This document shows, piece after piece, positions 42,267 through 52,059 of a DNA stretch of 64,000 nt. Source of the DNA: Sphingopyxis macrogoltabida (GTDB taxonomy: Bacteria; Pseudomonadota; Alphaproteobacteria; Sphingomonadales; Sphingomonadaceae). The notes beneath the pieces are model-generated. The model was not told where the DNA came from and made no database searches. It saw nothing but the letters and a program-made list of their open reading frames with translations. The position numbers were made by a program, and so were the translations under genes. Where the stretch lies: assembly GCF_001314325.1 (NCBI RefSeq), contig NZ_CP009429.1:4526501-4590500 (forward strand). The letters run 5' to 3'. Positions within the stretch are counted from its first letter, which is position 1. Each line of letters starts with the position of its first letter.

Positions 42267-43526
42267 TCAGGAGACGAGCATCGCCTCCAGCCGGTCTTCC
42301 AGAATGCGAAGCTGGTGCGCCCGTTCGAGAGCGGCGGGAACCGCGGTCTTGCTCGCCATGCCGTCGGCGGCGAGGCGCGCGAGGAAATCGGCGATCGCGT
42401 CTTCCTGCGTCGTCGCGATGCCCAGTTCATAACCGGCGATGACCTTGCCCGAATCCGATCCCGGGTTCGCCAGCGCGATGATCGGACGGCCCGAGCCGAT
42501 ATATTCGAAAAGCTTGCCGGGCAGCAGCGTATCTTCCCACGGCGCCGTGCCGACGACCATGATCAGGGCATCGGCAGCGCATTGCGCGCGCAGCGCTTCG
42601 GCGCGCGGCACCTTGCCCCGGTCGACGATCGCGACATCCGGAAAATCGGCGGCCAGTTGCGCGACGATCTCCGGCTCCGATCCGTAGAAATCGATGCCGA
42701 CCTTCGATCGCAGCCGCTGCGCCGCGCGCAGCAGCGGGGTCACGTCGCGGCGTTCGCCATAGAGGATGCCCGTGTAGACAAGGCGAAGACGCGCCGGATC
42801 GCGGACATGGTCATCGCATTCGTCGATCCCCGCATCGACGCCGTTCATCACCGTGATCACCTTGTCGGCCAGCGCGGGATAGGTCGCCCGGTAATAGTCG
42901 CTCATCCCCTCGCTCACCGCGACGACAAGGTCCGCCGAGGCGAGCATCTGGCGTTCATAGCTGCTGTCGAGCGACTGATAGAAAGGCGCCGTCAGCTTGT
43001 AGGGATTGCGGGCCCAGATGTCGCGATTGTCGGCGACGAACAGCGCGCCGCATTGCCGCGCGGTATCGCGGGCGGCGGCGTGGACCGAAAAGGGCAGCGC
43101 GGTCGACAACACGACATCGGGTGCCGGGAGTTGGCGGAGGAGGTCGCGGGCCCGCCGCTTCATCGCCTGCGCGACCGGACGGATATGGTCGGGCCACGAG
43201 AGCAGGCGCAGCGCCGTACTGAGGCGATGCGCGATACTGCCCCGGCCCGGCTTGAAACTCGACGAGCGGGTCAGCCAGCTATCGGGTACATAGTGAACGT
43301 CGAAACCCGACAGGTCGGTGACGAAGGTCTGCGGAACCGCCTCCGATGCGCCGGCGATGACCGTAACCTGCCAGCCGCGCGCGGTGAAATAACGCGCCAT
43401 CGCGACGGCGCGCGACGAGCCGACTTCATTGACCGGCGGAAACCAGTAGCTGAAGATCCAGAGACGCTTCGCGGCGGGAGATTGCTCCGCAGCGGATGAC
43501 GTCGAATCAAGAATATGGGTCCCCAT
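42267..43526 (-). CDS. GT4-family glycosyltransferase
   Basis: A 419-aa GT-B enzyme. The start RLWIFSYWFPPVNEVGSSRA is the classical N-terminal glycan acceptor motif of family 4 (FPP.. G), VVLSTALPFS and NRDIWARNPY follow in the first domain, and the donor domain has RLVYTGILYGERRDV and TLLPGKLFEYIGSGRPIIAL with the conserved Glu. A role in lipopolysaccharide or exopolysaccharide synthesis is likely, though it lies far from the main cluster. ATG 43526 was preferred over the frame start at 43562 because AGGA stands upstream. It is divergent from rsh. Confidence 0.9.
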   Translation of the reverse strand: MGTHILDSTSSAAEQSPAAKRLWIFSYWFPPVNEVGSSRAVAMARYFTARGWQVTVIAGASEAVPQTFVTDLSGFDVHYVPDSWLTRSSSFKPGRGSIAHRLSTALRLLSWPDHIRPVAQAMKRRARDLLRQLPAPDVVLSTALPFSVHAAARDTARQCGALFVADNRDIWARNPYKLTAPFYQSLDSSYERQMLASADLVVAVSEGMSDYYRATYPALADKVITVMNGVDAGIDECDDHVRDPARLRLVYTGILYGERRDVTPLLRAAQRLRSKVGIDFYGSEPEIVAQLAADFPDVAIVDRGKVPRAEALRAQCAADALIMVVGTAPWEDTLLPGKLFEYIGSGRPIIALANPGSDSGKVIAGYELGIATTQEDAIADFLARLAADGMASKTAVPAALERAHQLRILEDRLEAMLVS

Positions 43527-43650
43527 CGTGCCGGTCCTAGTGCGCAGGGCCGGTGCTTCCAACCGCCTTTACCAAGTTGCGGGAGGTTTGTGAGGATGTG
43601 CAAGCAATTTTCGCATTGCAATTGCCGCGCCGGGGACGACATTGGGACCG

Positions 43651-45744
43651 ATGCTGAGGCAATATGAACTCGTCGAGCGTGTACGCGCCTATGATCCCGA
43701 CGTCGACGAGGCGTTGCTCAACCGCGCTTATGTCTTCACCGTCCAGAAGCATGGCAGCCAGAAACGCGCGTCGGGCGACCCCTATTTCAGCCATCCGGTT
43801 GAAGTCGCGGGAATTTTGACCGATCTGCACCTCGACAGCGAGACGATCGTCACCGCGCTGCTCCACGACACGCTCGAAGACACGCTGACGACGCCCGAGG
43901 AGATCGAGCGCCTGTTCGGGCGCGACGTCGGACGGCTGGTCGACGGCGTGACGAAATTGAGCAAGATCGAGGCGCAGACCGAGAATGAGCGCGCTGCCGA
44001 AAATCTGCGCAAGTTCCTGCTCGCCATGTCGGACGACATCCGGGTGCTGCTCGTCAAGCTCGCCGACCGGCTGCACAATATGCGGACGCTCCACTTCATC
44101 CAGAGCCCCGAAAAGCGCCGCCGCATTGCCAAGGAGACGATGGATATCTATGCGCCGCTCGCCGAGCGGATCGGCATGTACGAGTATATGCGCGAGATGC
44201 AGCTTCTTGCGTTCCGCGAGCTTGAGCCCGAGGCCTATGCGACGATCACCGGCCGCCTCGCCAAGCTGACCGCCGGCGGCAAGGACAAGGTCGCGGCGAT
44301 CAGCCGCGAGTTCAAGGAACTGCTCGCCAAAAACGGCATCGAGGCCGAGGTGTCGGGGCGCGAGAAGCATCCCTATTCGATCTGGCGCAAGATGCAGGAG
44401 CGGCACGTCAGCTTCGAACAGGTCACCGACATCATCGCCTTTCGCGTCATCACCCCGACCGACGCCGATTGCTATGCCGCGCTGGGCCTGTTCCACCGCA
44501 AGTGGAAAATGGTCCCCGGCCGGTTCAAGGATTATATCTCGACCCCGAAGCGCAACGGCTACAAGTCGCTGCACACGACGATCATGCACCAGCAGAATAT
44601 GCGGATCGAAATCCAGATCCGCAGCCTCGGCATGCACCAGCAGTCCGAATTCGGGCTCGCCGCACACTGGGCGTACAAGCAGGGCGGCAGCACGCCCGAC
44701 GGGCAGGCCGGGTGGATACGCGACCTCATCGAAATCCTCGAACAGACGCACGATCCGGAAGAGTTTCTCGAGAACACCCGGATCGCGATGTACCAGGATC
44801 GCATCTTCGCCTTCACCCCGAAAGGCAGCCTGCACCAGCTCCCCAAGGGCGCGACCCCGGTCGATTTCGCCTACGCCGTGCACACCGGCCTCGGCGACCG
44901 CACCGTCGGCGCCAAGGTCAACGGCCGCCTCGTACCGCTACGCACCCAGCTGGCCAATGGCGACACCGTCGAGATTCTTTCGTCGGACAAGCAGACGCCC
45001 CAGCCCGCCTGGCTCGGCTTCGCGGTTACCGGCAAGGCGCGCGCCGCGATCCGCCGCCACGTCCGCTCGAAGGAAAAGGTCGAGCTCGCCGCGCTGGGCC
45101 GCAAGATGTACGACGAGATCGTCGCGCGCCTGCCGAACAAGGTCGGCGACAAGGCGCGCGCCGCGGCGCTGACCCGGCTCAAGCTCGACGACGACAGCGC
45201 GCTCTACGTCGCGATCGCCAAGCAACGCCTGACCGACAATGCGGTGCTCGAGGCGCTCGTCCCCGGCATTACCGCCGAGATGAAGACCAAGCCCGGCAAG
45301 CTCGCGCAGGGGGCCGCGGTATCGATCGCCGGGCTCACACCGGGCGTCGCCTACCAGCTTGCCGATTGCTGCCACCCCGTCCCCGGCGACCGCATCGTCG
45401 GGCTCGCGCGGCCGGGCGAAGGGATCGAGGTCCATGTCATCGACTGCCCCAGCCTTGCCGACGGGGTCGATGCCGACTGGATCGACCTCAGGTGGCAGGA
45501 GGATAGCGAGGGCGGCAATGCGCGGCTGTGCGTCGTCATCCTCAACGAACCCGGCACCCTCGCCGAAATGTCGGGCATCCTCGCCGCCAATATGGCGAAT
45601 ATCACCAATTTGCGCCTGTCGAACCGCGAGGGCGGTTTCCACACCTACGACGTCGTCGTCGAGGTGCGCGACGTCCACCATGTGATGCGGATCCTGTCGG
45701 CGCTGCGCGCGTCGGACAATGTGGTGCAGGCCGAACGGCTTTAG
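43651..45744 (+). CDS. rsh: Bifunctional (p)ppGpp synthetase/hydrolase (Rsh)
   Basis: A 697-aa stringent-response enzyme. It has the HD hydrolase (SHPVEVAGIL, LLHDTLEDT), the synthetase (KDYISTPKRNGYKSLHTTI, EIQIRSLGMHQQSEFGLAAHW in two blocks), the TGS domain (IFAFTPKGSLHQLPKGATPVDFAY) and a C-terminal ACT domain (VVILNEPGTLAEMSGILAANM). Alphaproteobacteria usually have this single long enzyme. Both activities look intact. The ATG at 43651 was chosen; a TTG at 43642 would add three residues. The gene converges with the cytochrome operon across an inverted repeat. Confidence 0.96.
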   Translation: MLRQYELVERVRAYDPDVDEALLNRAYVFTVQKHGSQKRASGDPYFSHPVEVAGILTDLHLDSETIVTALLHDTLEDTLTTPEEIERLFGRDVGRLVDGVTKLSKIEAQTENERAAENLRKFLLAMSDDIRVLLVKLADRLHNMRTLHFIQSPEKRRRIAKETMDIYAPLAERIGMYEYMREMQLLAFRELEPEAYATITGRLAKLTAGGKDKVAAISREFKELLAKNGIEAEVSGREKHPYSIWRKMQERHVSFEQVTDIIAFRVITPTDADCYAALGLFHRKWKMVPGRFKDYISTPKRNGYKSLHTTIMHQQNMRIEIQIRSLGMHQQSEFGLAAHWAYKQGGSTPDGQAGWIRDLIEILEQTHDPEEFLENTRIAMYQDRIFAFTPKGSLHQLPKGATPVDFAYAVHTGLGDRTVGAKVNGRLVPLRTQLANGDTVEILSSDKQTPQPAWLGFAVTGKARAAIRRHVRSKEKVELAALGRKMYDEIVARLPNKVGDKARAAALTRLKLDDDSALYVAIAKQRLTDNAVLEALVPGITAEMKTKPGKLAQGAAVSIAGLTPGVAYQLADCCHPVPGDRIVGLARPGEGIEVHVIDCPSLADGVDADWIDLRWQEDSEGGNARLCVVILNEPGTLAEMSGILAANMANITNLRLSNREGGFHTYDVVVEVRDVHHVMRILSALRASDNVVQAERL

Positions 45745-45758
45745 GCTGGCCTCAAAAT

Positions 45759-45838
45759 CCGTTCGTGTCGAGCGAAGTCGAGACATCCATCGCCATCGCG
45801 CGACCGATGGGCATCTCGACTTCGCTCGATGCGAACGG
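45759..45838. repeat. 25-bp imperfect inverted repeat between rsh and the cytochrome operon
   Basis: Arm 45759-45783 and arm 45814-45838 are complementary except at two adjacent positions; the core of each reads TCGAGCGAAGTCGAGA or its complement. The spacer is 30 bases. It lies between two convergent genes and may act as a bidirectional terminator or be a REP-type element; there is no T-run. Similar TCGACTTCGCTCGA-type cores are often seen between sphingomonad genes. Confidence 0.75.
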
Positions 45839-45849
45839 GATAGGGAAGA

Positions 45850-48800
45850 TCAATTCGCGTAGAGCAGCGGCGGCCGCCAGCCGCTCTGATCGACTTCGTC
45901 GCGGACCTTGTAGACGATCCCCTTGCTGTTCAGGAACAGCTTCTCCATCTCGCCGCGCGTGAAGGGCCGCGATCCGACGCGGCCGAACACCGCCATCTGC
46001 CCGCCCGTCTCGTCGACCGCGCGGTCGCGGTCGAGGCCCTTCGACAGCGCGAGCGCCGGCGACGGCGTTTTCGCCCAGGCGATCAGTTCGGGGGTCGGTT
46101 TCGGCGAGAAGCCATAGAGGCCCGGATTGTCGGGGCTGGTCAGCTGGAGCACCTTGATGCCGTTCCGGCCGTCGGCGACATAGGCGAAGAGCGAGGCGTT
46201 GGTCGATCCGACGATCACGTCCTCGGCATCGTTCAGCGCCCCCCCGAAATTGAGCCCCGGCCAGACGATCGGCGCCGCCGGCCGCGTCACGTCGACGATG
46301 ACGAGGCCGTCCGCCTTCGCCGCGACATACATATAGGTGCGCGCGACATAGATTTTCCGCGCATTGGCAAGCCGCACCGTGCCCGACGGCACCGCGACCG
46401 GCTGCGCGAGATTGGTGACGTCGAACAGCTTCACCCCCTCGGCATCGGTGACCCAGAGATAGCGGAACTGCACCGCGCTCGCGCGCGCGTCGGTCAGCGG
46501 CAGTTGCGCCGTCACCTTCGGCTGGAGCGGGGTGGTGAGGTCGAGCACGACGAGCCCCGCGTCGGTGGTGACATAGGCGAAGCTGCCCGCGAGCGTCACA
46601 TGCCGCGCCCCCGCCAGCACATTGCCGTCGTTCCACGTCAGCGCACGGGTGAACTTGTTGTTGCGGAATTCGCCGTCGGCGAGCGTGTCGATGTCGACGA
46701 GCACCAGCCCTTCGACGCTGTCCGTGATCACCGCATAGCGATAGATGTCGTGCATCTTCTGCTCGTGGTTCTCGGGGAAATTCTTCACGATATTCTCGTT
46801 GCGCGACACGCTGATCGGCTGCGTCGTCGCGAGCGCCATGCAGGTCGCGTTCTTCGTCTTCACATGCGTGTCGTGGCCGAGCGGCGAGAAGGGCGCGCGG
46901 ACGATGCGTTCGGAGAAACCCTTGTTGCCGATCGAAGCGACGTCATAGACGCGGAAACCGCCCTTGCCTTCCGCGACGAACATATATTCGCCGCGCTGCT
47001 GCAGGCAGTTCACCCGGCCGCTGGTGCCCTGGACGATATTGGCGAACTCCTCGAGCGCATGGGTTTCGCCCGAGCCCTTTTTGTCGAAGGTCTTGCCACG
47101 CACCCAGTTCTTGAGCTCGCGGCCATTCTGTTCGACGTGGAGTTTCCAGTAATCGGGATAGGCATATTTCTGGAGATAGCTGCCGATCACCGCCTGCGGC
47201 TCGTCCCATTCGGTGACGCGCGTCGCCTGGAAGCCGCCTTCGAGCCCCGACCAGACGTTGAGCCCGACGAAGTTGACGAAATTGGTGCCGAGCAGATTGA
47301 GCTGTGCCATGATCGCATTATTGTCGTCGGCCGCCGACAGATGGCAGTCGGTGCACTGTTTGGTTTCCGACCGGCGCACCGTGTGCGGGAAGTGCGGCGC
47401 GAACGCCTGGCTCGAATAGCCCGCCGAGCTGATCGGCGGCTGCTGCACATAGATACGCTCGCGGTTGATGTTGGTCGAGGAGAGGACAAGCGCCGAGGTC
47501 GATCGCACCGGGGTGATGATCCCGCGCACCTCGCCGTCGGGGCCGGGTTCGCCGGGCTTGGTGAGCTGGTGCCGGCCGAGCTGGAACATCTCGTCGCGCG
47601 CCACCTGCGGATTATATGTCGCGAAGTTGCGCGTCTCCTCGCCCTCGAAATGGTGCATCTTGGTTTTCCAGTTCGCCTCGATCGGCAAATGGCAGCCGCC
47701 GCAACTGGTGGTCCACGACAGGTGACAGGTGAAGCAGGTCATCTTGTCGTCGCCGTGCGCGCGATCCTCCTTCGCCACCCCGGGCCCCCACGCGAATGTC
47801 CCGTCGTCGGCGCCCGAACGCGCCATCAGCTTGGCACGCGCCGCCTTGGCGTTGAAATGCGGCCCCGGCGTCACCGCCTGCTTGACGAGACTGACCTGCC
47901 ATTCGAGCTTGGGATCGACGATCGAACGCTGGATCAGCCCGATCACCTCGGCATTGTCGTCATACTGGAATTCGAAGCGCCGCCGTCCGTCGGGGTTGCG
48001 CAGCAGCGCGAGGTTGGTGCCCTGCGGCCGCGCCGCGACGTTCGAGGTCAGGAGGTTGGGCAGCGCGTCGGCGGTGCCGTGGCAATCCTTGCAGCTGATC
48101 TCGACCGCGTTCGCGACTTCGCCCTGGATATAGCCGTTGCCATGACTGTCCTGCGCGAAGTGGCAGTCGGCGCATTGCATGCCCTTTTCGGCGTGGATGT
48201 CCATCATATGGACCGCCTTGCCGGGGTTGATGCCGGGCGGCACGAACTTGCCCTCGACCCCCGGCTTGCCCGGATCGGCGCTCATCAGGCAGAGGTCGCG
48301 CTGCTTCGGGTCGCTGTAATGACTGCAACTCTTGCGCCATTTCTCGGGATCCTTGGGATCGATGATATTCGCGGTGTCGGTGCCATAGGTCGCCATATTG
48401 CCGTCGGCGGTCAGCAGATTGCCGTTGCGGTCGCGCTTGAAGATGCCGCGGAAGTTCCAGCCGTGGCCGTGATAGTCGGCGAACTGCGTATCCTTGTTCG
48501 TGTCGTTGACGTCATAGACGTCGCGCAGGAACTCGACATCGGCCCAGAGGCCGCGCGCCGCGGCGGCTTCGGGATTGCGTTCGAGTACCTTGTGGACCTC
48601 GGCGGCGGTCGGATAGCGCTGCTGCTTGTATTTCTTCTGATATTCCTCGTCGCTCATCCCCGGCGGGCGCGGCGCGGTGTTGTCGGGCCCCGGCCACATC
48701 TGCGGCGCGTCCGATTCATAATCCCACATCGTGTAGCCGAGGTAGGAGTTCAGGAAGATGTTCGGCTGGTGCATGTGGCAGCTCATGCACTGCGAGGTCG

Positions 48801-50151
48801 GGATCGCACGGGTGAACGCATGGCTGATCGGGTGCCCCGATTCGCCCCGTGCGGGCGAGCCGGGGCGTGCCGGCACCTCGGGATCGGCGGGATCGATCAG
48901 CGAACCATGACCGCCCCCGGCCTGATGACCGTCATCGGCGCCATGCGCGTCGCCGCCATGCCCGTCGCCGGCTTTCCGCTTCTTTTCCGCAATCGTCGGG
49001 TCGACCGTCGCCGTCTCGCCATCGCGGCCGAACTTGGCATAGGTCAGGCTGTGCCGCGGCTCGCGGTCGTTGGCGTAGATGACGTGGCAGCCCGAACAGC
49101 CCGAATGGCGATAATCGCCCGGCTGGTCGTTCGTCCCCATGAACCACATGAGCGGGTCGTTGAGACGCGTCTTGTGGATGTTGAGCACCGGGATCGAGAC
49201 GCGCAGGCCGGTGCCGGGACCGCGGTTCGACTGTTTGAGGTCGGGGCGTCCCGGTTCCTCGAGCCGCTGGATGCTGCCCGTCGGGTTGGGCAGGCCGATC
49301 TCGGGGAATTGCGTGTTGATGTTGCGCCCGCCGCGCTCGAAGACACGGAAGACGTCGCCCGGCGGGATCACGCTCCAGCGCGGCAGCGGATACATTTTCG
49401 CGAGCGCGCCGCGCTTCTTCTCATCCTCGGTCAAGATCTTGTCGGACGGGAAGCTCGGTTTGCACGCCTCTTTATATTCCTCGGCGGTCAGCCGCGACGA
49501 CGGCGACAGGATGCAGGCCGATTCGCCTGTGCGGGTATAGGCCTCGCCGAAAATATAATTCTTATAGGGGACGATGCCGTTGTTATACGCCGCCCCGCCC
49601 CACAGCATCGCACCGGTCGACATCATCGACCGCTCGGTCGCCTCGATCACCTCGAGGTGGCACGCCCCGCACGCCTCGCGCGCGACGCGATAGTCGCTGG
49701 GGTTCACAAAGCGGATGAATTCGGGCGATTCCTTGTTGAGCAACGTATAGCTCCGCTCGGGGTTCGCCGAACTGTCGTGCCAGGCGCCGGGCAGCGTCGG
49801 CTGCGGATGCGCGAGCTTCATCGCCGCGAGATTATAGGGGTTCTTGTAGCCAAGTTCGGGCTTGCCGAAGGCGGCGGGCGTCGTCGCGTCGCCGCCATGG
49901 CAGTCGGTGCAGCCGAGCCGCACCGCGGGCGTCGTGTGCATCGACGGCTGGTCGGTGCGCGTGTGGCAGCTATAGCAGCCCTCCGATTTTGCCGCGACAT
50001 CGGCCTCGGTCTGCTCGCGCGGCGCCGGCGGGGTGAAGCGATATTCGATCTTGAGCGGCTTTTCCTCTTCGGACGCGCGCACGATGCTGGCGCCAAAGGC
50101 CAGCGTCATCAACGCGAAGGCCAGAAAGGCGAAGAGTTTGCGCGCCACCAT
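45850..50151 (-). CDS. Decaheme c-type cytochrome with LVIVD-type C-terminal propeller
   Basis: A 1433-aa exported multiheme protein. A signal peptide (KLFAFLAFALMTLAFGAS) is followed by ten CxxCH heme sites at about residues 59, 81, 161, 352, 455, 660, 687, 806, 817 and 933. Residues about 394-416 are a Gly/His-rich insert (GDGHGGDAHGADDGHQ). The last 400 residues repeat blocks such as GLVLVDIDTLADG, GLVVLDLTTPLQP and GLVIVDVTRPAAP, the LVIVD beta-propeller pattern of surface proteins. Its ATG abuts the porin stop without a gap, so it is the last gene of the four-gene operon. It probably faces the periplasm or cell surface and carries electrons across or along the outer membrane; the redox partner is unknown. 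Confidence 0.85.
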   Translation of the reverse strand: MVARKLFAFLAFALMTLAFGASIVRASEEEKPLKIEYRFTPPAPREQTEADVAAKSEGCYSCHTRTDQPSMHTTPAVRLGCTDCHGGDATTPAAFGKPELGYKNPYNLAAMKLAHPQPTLPGAWHDSSANPERSYTLLNKESPEFIRFVNPSDYRVAREACGACHLEVIEATERSMMSTGAMLWGGAAYNNGIVPYKNYIFGEAYTRTGESACILSPSSRLTAEEYKEACKPSFPSDKILTEDEKKRGALAKMYPLPRWSVIPPGDVFRVFERGGRNINTQFPEIGLPNPTGSIQRLEEPGRPDLKQSNRGPGTGLRVSIPVLNIHKTRLNDPLMWFMGTNDQPGDYRHSGCSGCHVIYANDREPRHSLTYAKFGRDGETATVDPTIAEKKRKAGDGHGGDAHGADDGHQAGGGHGSLIDPADPEVPARPGSPARGESGHPISHAFTRAIPTSQCMSCHMHQPNIFLNSYLGYTMWDYESDAPQMWPGPDNTAPRPPGMSDEEYQKKYKQQRYPTAAEVHKVLERNPEAAAARGLWADVEFLRDVYDVNDTNKDTQFADYHGHGWNFRGIFKRDRNGNLLTADGNMATYGTDTANIIDPKDPEKWRKSCSHYSDPKQRDLCLMSADPGKPGVEGKFVPPGINPGKAVHMMDIHAEKGMQCADCHFAQDSHGNGYIQGEVANAVEISCKDCHGTADALPNLLTSNVAARPQGTNLALLRNPDGRRRFEFQYDDNAEVIGLIQRSIVDPKLEWQVSLVKQAVTPGPHFNAKAARAKLMARSGADDGTFAWGPGVAKEDRAHGDDKMTCFTCHLSWTTSCGGCHLPIEANWKTKMHHFEGEETRNFATYNPQVARDEMFQLGRHQLTKPGEPGPDGEVRGIITPVRSTSALVLSSTNINRERIYVQQPPISSAGYSSQAFAPHFPHTVRRSETKQCTDCHLSAADDNNAIMAQLNLLGTNFVNFVGLNVWSGLEGGFQATRVTEWDEPQAVIGSYLQKYAYPDYWKLHVEQNGRELKNWVRGKTFDKKGSGETHALEEFANIVQGTSGRVNCLQQRGEYMFVAEGKGGFRVYDVASIGNKGFSERIVRAPFSPLGHDTHVKTKNATCMALATTQPISVSRNENIVKNFPENHEQKMHDIYRYAVITDSVEGLVLVDIDTLADGEFRNNKFTRALTWNDGNVLAGARHVTLAGSFAYVTTDAGLVVLDLTTPLQPKVTAQLPLTDARASAVQFRYLWVTDAEGVKLFDVTNLAQPVAVPSGTVRLANARKIYVARTYMYVAAKADGLVIVDVTRPAAPIVWPGLNFGGALNDAEDVIVGSTNASLFAYVADGRNGIKVLQLTSPDNPGLYGFSPKPTPELIAWAKTPSPALALSKGLDRDRAVDETGGQMAVFGRVGSRPFTRGEMEKLFLNSKGIVYKVRDEVDQSGWRPPLLYAN

Positions 50152-52056
50152 CTAGAAACTCACGATCACATTGGCGAGGATCGACAGATAGGCGTCGTCG
50201 CGCTGCTTGTTGTCGAACAGATCCTTGAACCCCTTGCCGGGCAGCAGCACCGCAGCGCTCAAGCGCCCGACGATATTCTGCGTCGCTTTCGGGCGCCAGA
50301 TCGTCGCGACCGACAGGTCCCAGCCGATATCCTTCGGGATCGATCCCTCGCTGCGCAGCACCTGGAGCGACGAGGTATTCTCGAACCACAAATGGTTGAG
50401 GTTGGTGCTGAGGCGAAACTCCGGCGTCAGGTCGAAATCGGCCCCGGCGCCGAGAAAGATCGTCCCCGGATTGTTGAAGTTCGACTGGCCCTCTTCCTTC
50501 GACGAACGCAGCGAGTTCAAGATGCCATTGCGCCCGCTGATCGAGATGACGCGTCCGCCGCCCGCGAACGGGATCGTCTGGCGGATCCAGTAGCTGGTGT
50601 CGGCGCCGCCGAAGATCGGGTTTTCAAAGATGGCGTCAAAGCCGCCCTCGGTGTTGTTATAGGGATCGCCGTCGCCGGTCGCGTAGAGCCCCGACAGGCG
50701 GAAACGCATCCAGTCATGGTCGTAGCTGAGTTCAGCCGCAGCGAAACCGGCGCGAATCTCGGCGGGCTTGCTGGTGAAGAAGCTGTTCCGGTCCTCGCCG
50801 AGCGCGGCGTAAAGACTTGCGGTCAGGTTGATCCGCCCGATCCGCCCGTCAGCGCTGTAGCCGAGATAGACGACATCATATTCGCGCCCGCGCAGGTCGC
50901 CGAGCAGCGCGGGGCGCACGGGGAAACCGTTGTGGTCGATCTGGATGTCGTTCTTTTCGCGGTTCATATTATAGGTCACGCTGACCTGGCTGGTCAGCCC
51001 GACGAACGGGAAATCCTGGCGATAGAGATTGCCGGTGAAGATGAAATCGCTGCGCGGCGTCTGGGTGATGTCGTTGAGGCCGCTGTTCGTATCCTTCTCC
51101 AGCCGCCAGAAGGCCGCGAGATTATATTGGAAGCGGTTGTTGTCGCGGTTGCCGAACAGGCGGATGCCAAGCTGGCTGTCGTTGAACAGAAAGCCGCGGA
51201 AATCGCTCTGGAACGGCTGGATGCCGAGCCGGATCGAATAGAAATCGTAGCGGTCCGATGTGTTGCCGAGATGCTTGTCGATGAAGGCTTCCTGCACCCC
51301 GATGAAATGGTCGAAGCGATGGCTGGCCTTCGACGGGCGCACGTCGAGCACGCGCCGTTCGGGCACGTCGACATAATTGGCCTGATAGGCGAGCGTCAGG
51401 CGATATTCGACGTCGGGCGGCTTGAACGCGGTCGAGCCCTTGATCAGCGCAAAGCCCGCGATGAAGGTCTGCGCGGCGACGAAGCTGCGGTTCTTGCCGA
51501 ACACGTCGAGGCTGCCCGGCCGCTCGGTGGTCTGGACGCCGTTCGGGATCGGGAAGGTGCGCGGTTCGAACACCGAATCGGAGACGAGGTTGGCGACGAA
51601 GAACCAGTCATCGCCCTTGATCGGCAGCCACGGCACCTTGCTGCGGTCGATCGCGCGGTCGCCCTTCAGCACATTCTGGTGATAGGGATCGAACCAGCGT
51701 TCCTTGACCACCCCCAGCGTCTCGATCAGCCGCCAGCGGTCGGGAACGGGCAACTGGTCCTCGATTCCCGGAAAGGCTTCGGGCGGCGGCGGGCGGAGCG
51801 CCCCGACATTGTCCTGCGTCAACTGGTCGGGCAGGTCGGGCGTGTAGCCCGGGCGGCGGCGGCCCTCGATGATCTGGGTGACGAGGTCGTCGTCCATCAT
51901 CTCTTTCCAGTCGACCGGCGGCGGCGGCGGAGTCAGTTCGTCGAGCGCCGGCTCCTCGGCCGCGGGCGGCGGCGGCACGGGTTCGGCTGCGGCCTCCGGC
52001 GCGCCCTGCGCCGCGAGGCTCGCGATGATCGGCCAAAGGCTGCCCCCCGCCATCAT
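50152..52056 (-). CDS. Predicted outer-membrane beta-barrel of the multiheme operon
   Basis: A 634-aa protein with an N-terminal export-type start, a Pro/Glu-rich stretch (residues 20-50) and then a long run of amphipathic strands of alternating residues with many Tyr, Phe, Asn and Asp turns (QFNYNLAAFWRLE-like RFQYNLAAFWRLEKDTN, WDLSVATIWRPKA), ending in VIVSF with C-terminal Phe, the BAM signal of outer-membrane barrels. Size would allow 20 or more strands, similar to MtrB-like porins. No CxxC at the N-terminus is seen, unlike MtrB. It lies 3 bases after the HbpS-like gene and directly before the decaheme gene. A function as sheath for a heme conduit is inferred from context. Confidence 0.75.
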   Translation of the reverse strand: MMAGGSLWPIIASLAAQGAPEAAAEPVPPPPAAEEPALDELTPPPPPVDWKEMMDDDLVTQIIEGRRRPGYTPDLPDQLTQDNVGALRPPPPEAFPGIEDQLPVPDRWRLIETLGVVKERWFDPYHQNVLKGDRAIDRSKVPWLPIKGDDWFFVANLVSDSVFEPRTFPIPNGVQTTERPGSLDVFGKNRSFVAAQTFIAGFALIKGSTAFKPPDVEYRLTLAYQANYVDVPERRVLDVRPSKASHRFDHFIGVQEAFIDKHLGNTSDRYDFYSIRLGIQPFQSDFRGFLFNDSQLGIRLFGNRDNNRFQYNLAAFWRLEKDTNSGLNDITQTPRSDFIFTGNLYRQDFPFVGLTSQVSVTYNMNREKNDIQIDHNGFPVRPALLGDLRGREYDVVYLGYSADGRIGRINLTASLYAALGEDRNSFFTSKPAEIRAGFAAAELSYDHDWMRFRLSGLYATGDGDPYNNTEGGFDAIFENPIFGGADTSYWIRQTIPFAGGGRVISISGRNGILNSLRSSKEEGQSNFNNPGTIFLGAGADFDLTPEFRLSTNLNHLWFENTSSLQVLRSEGSIPKDIGWDLSVATIWRPKATQNIVGRLSAAVLLPGKGFKDLFDNKQRDDAYLSILANVIVSF

Positions 52057-52059
52057 CGC

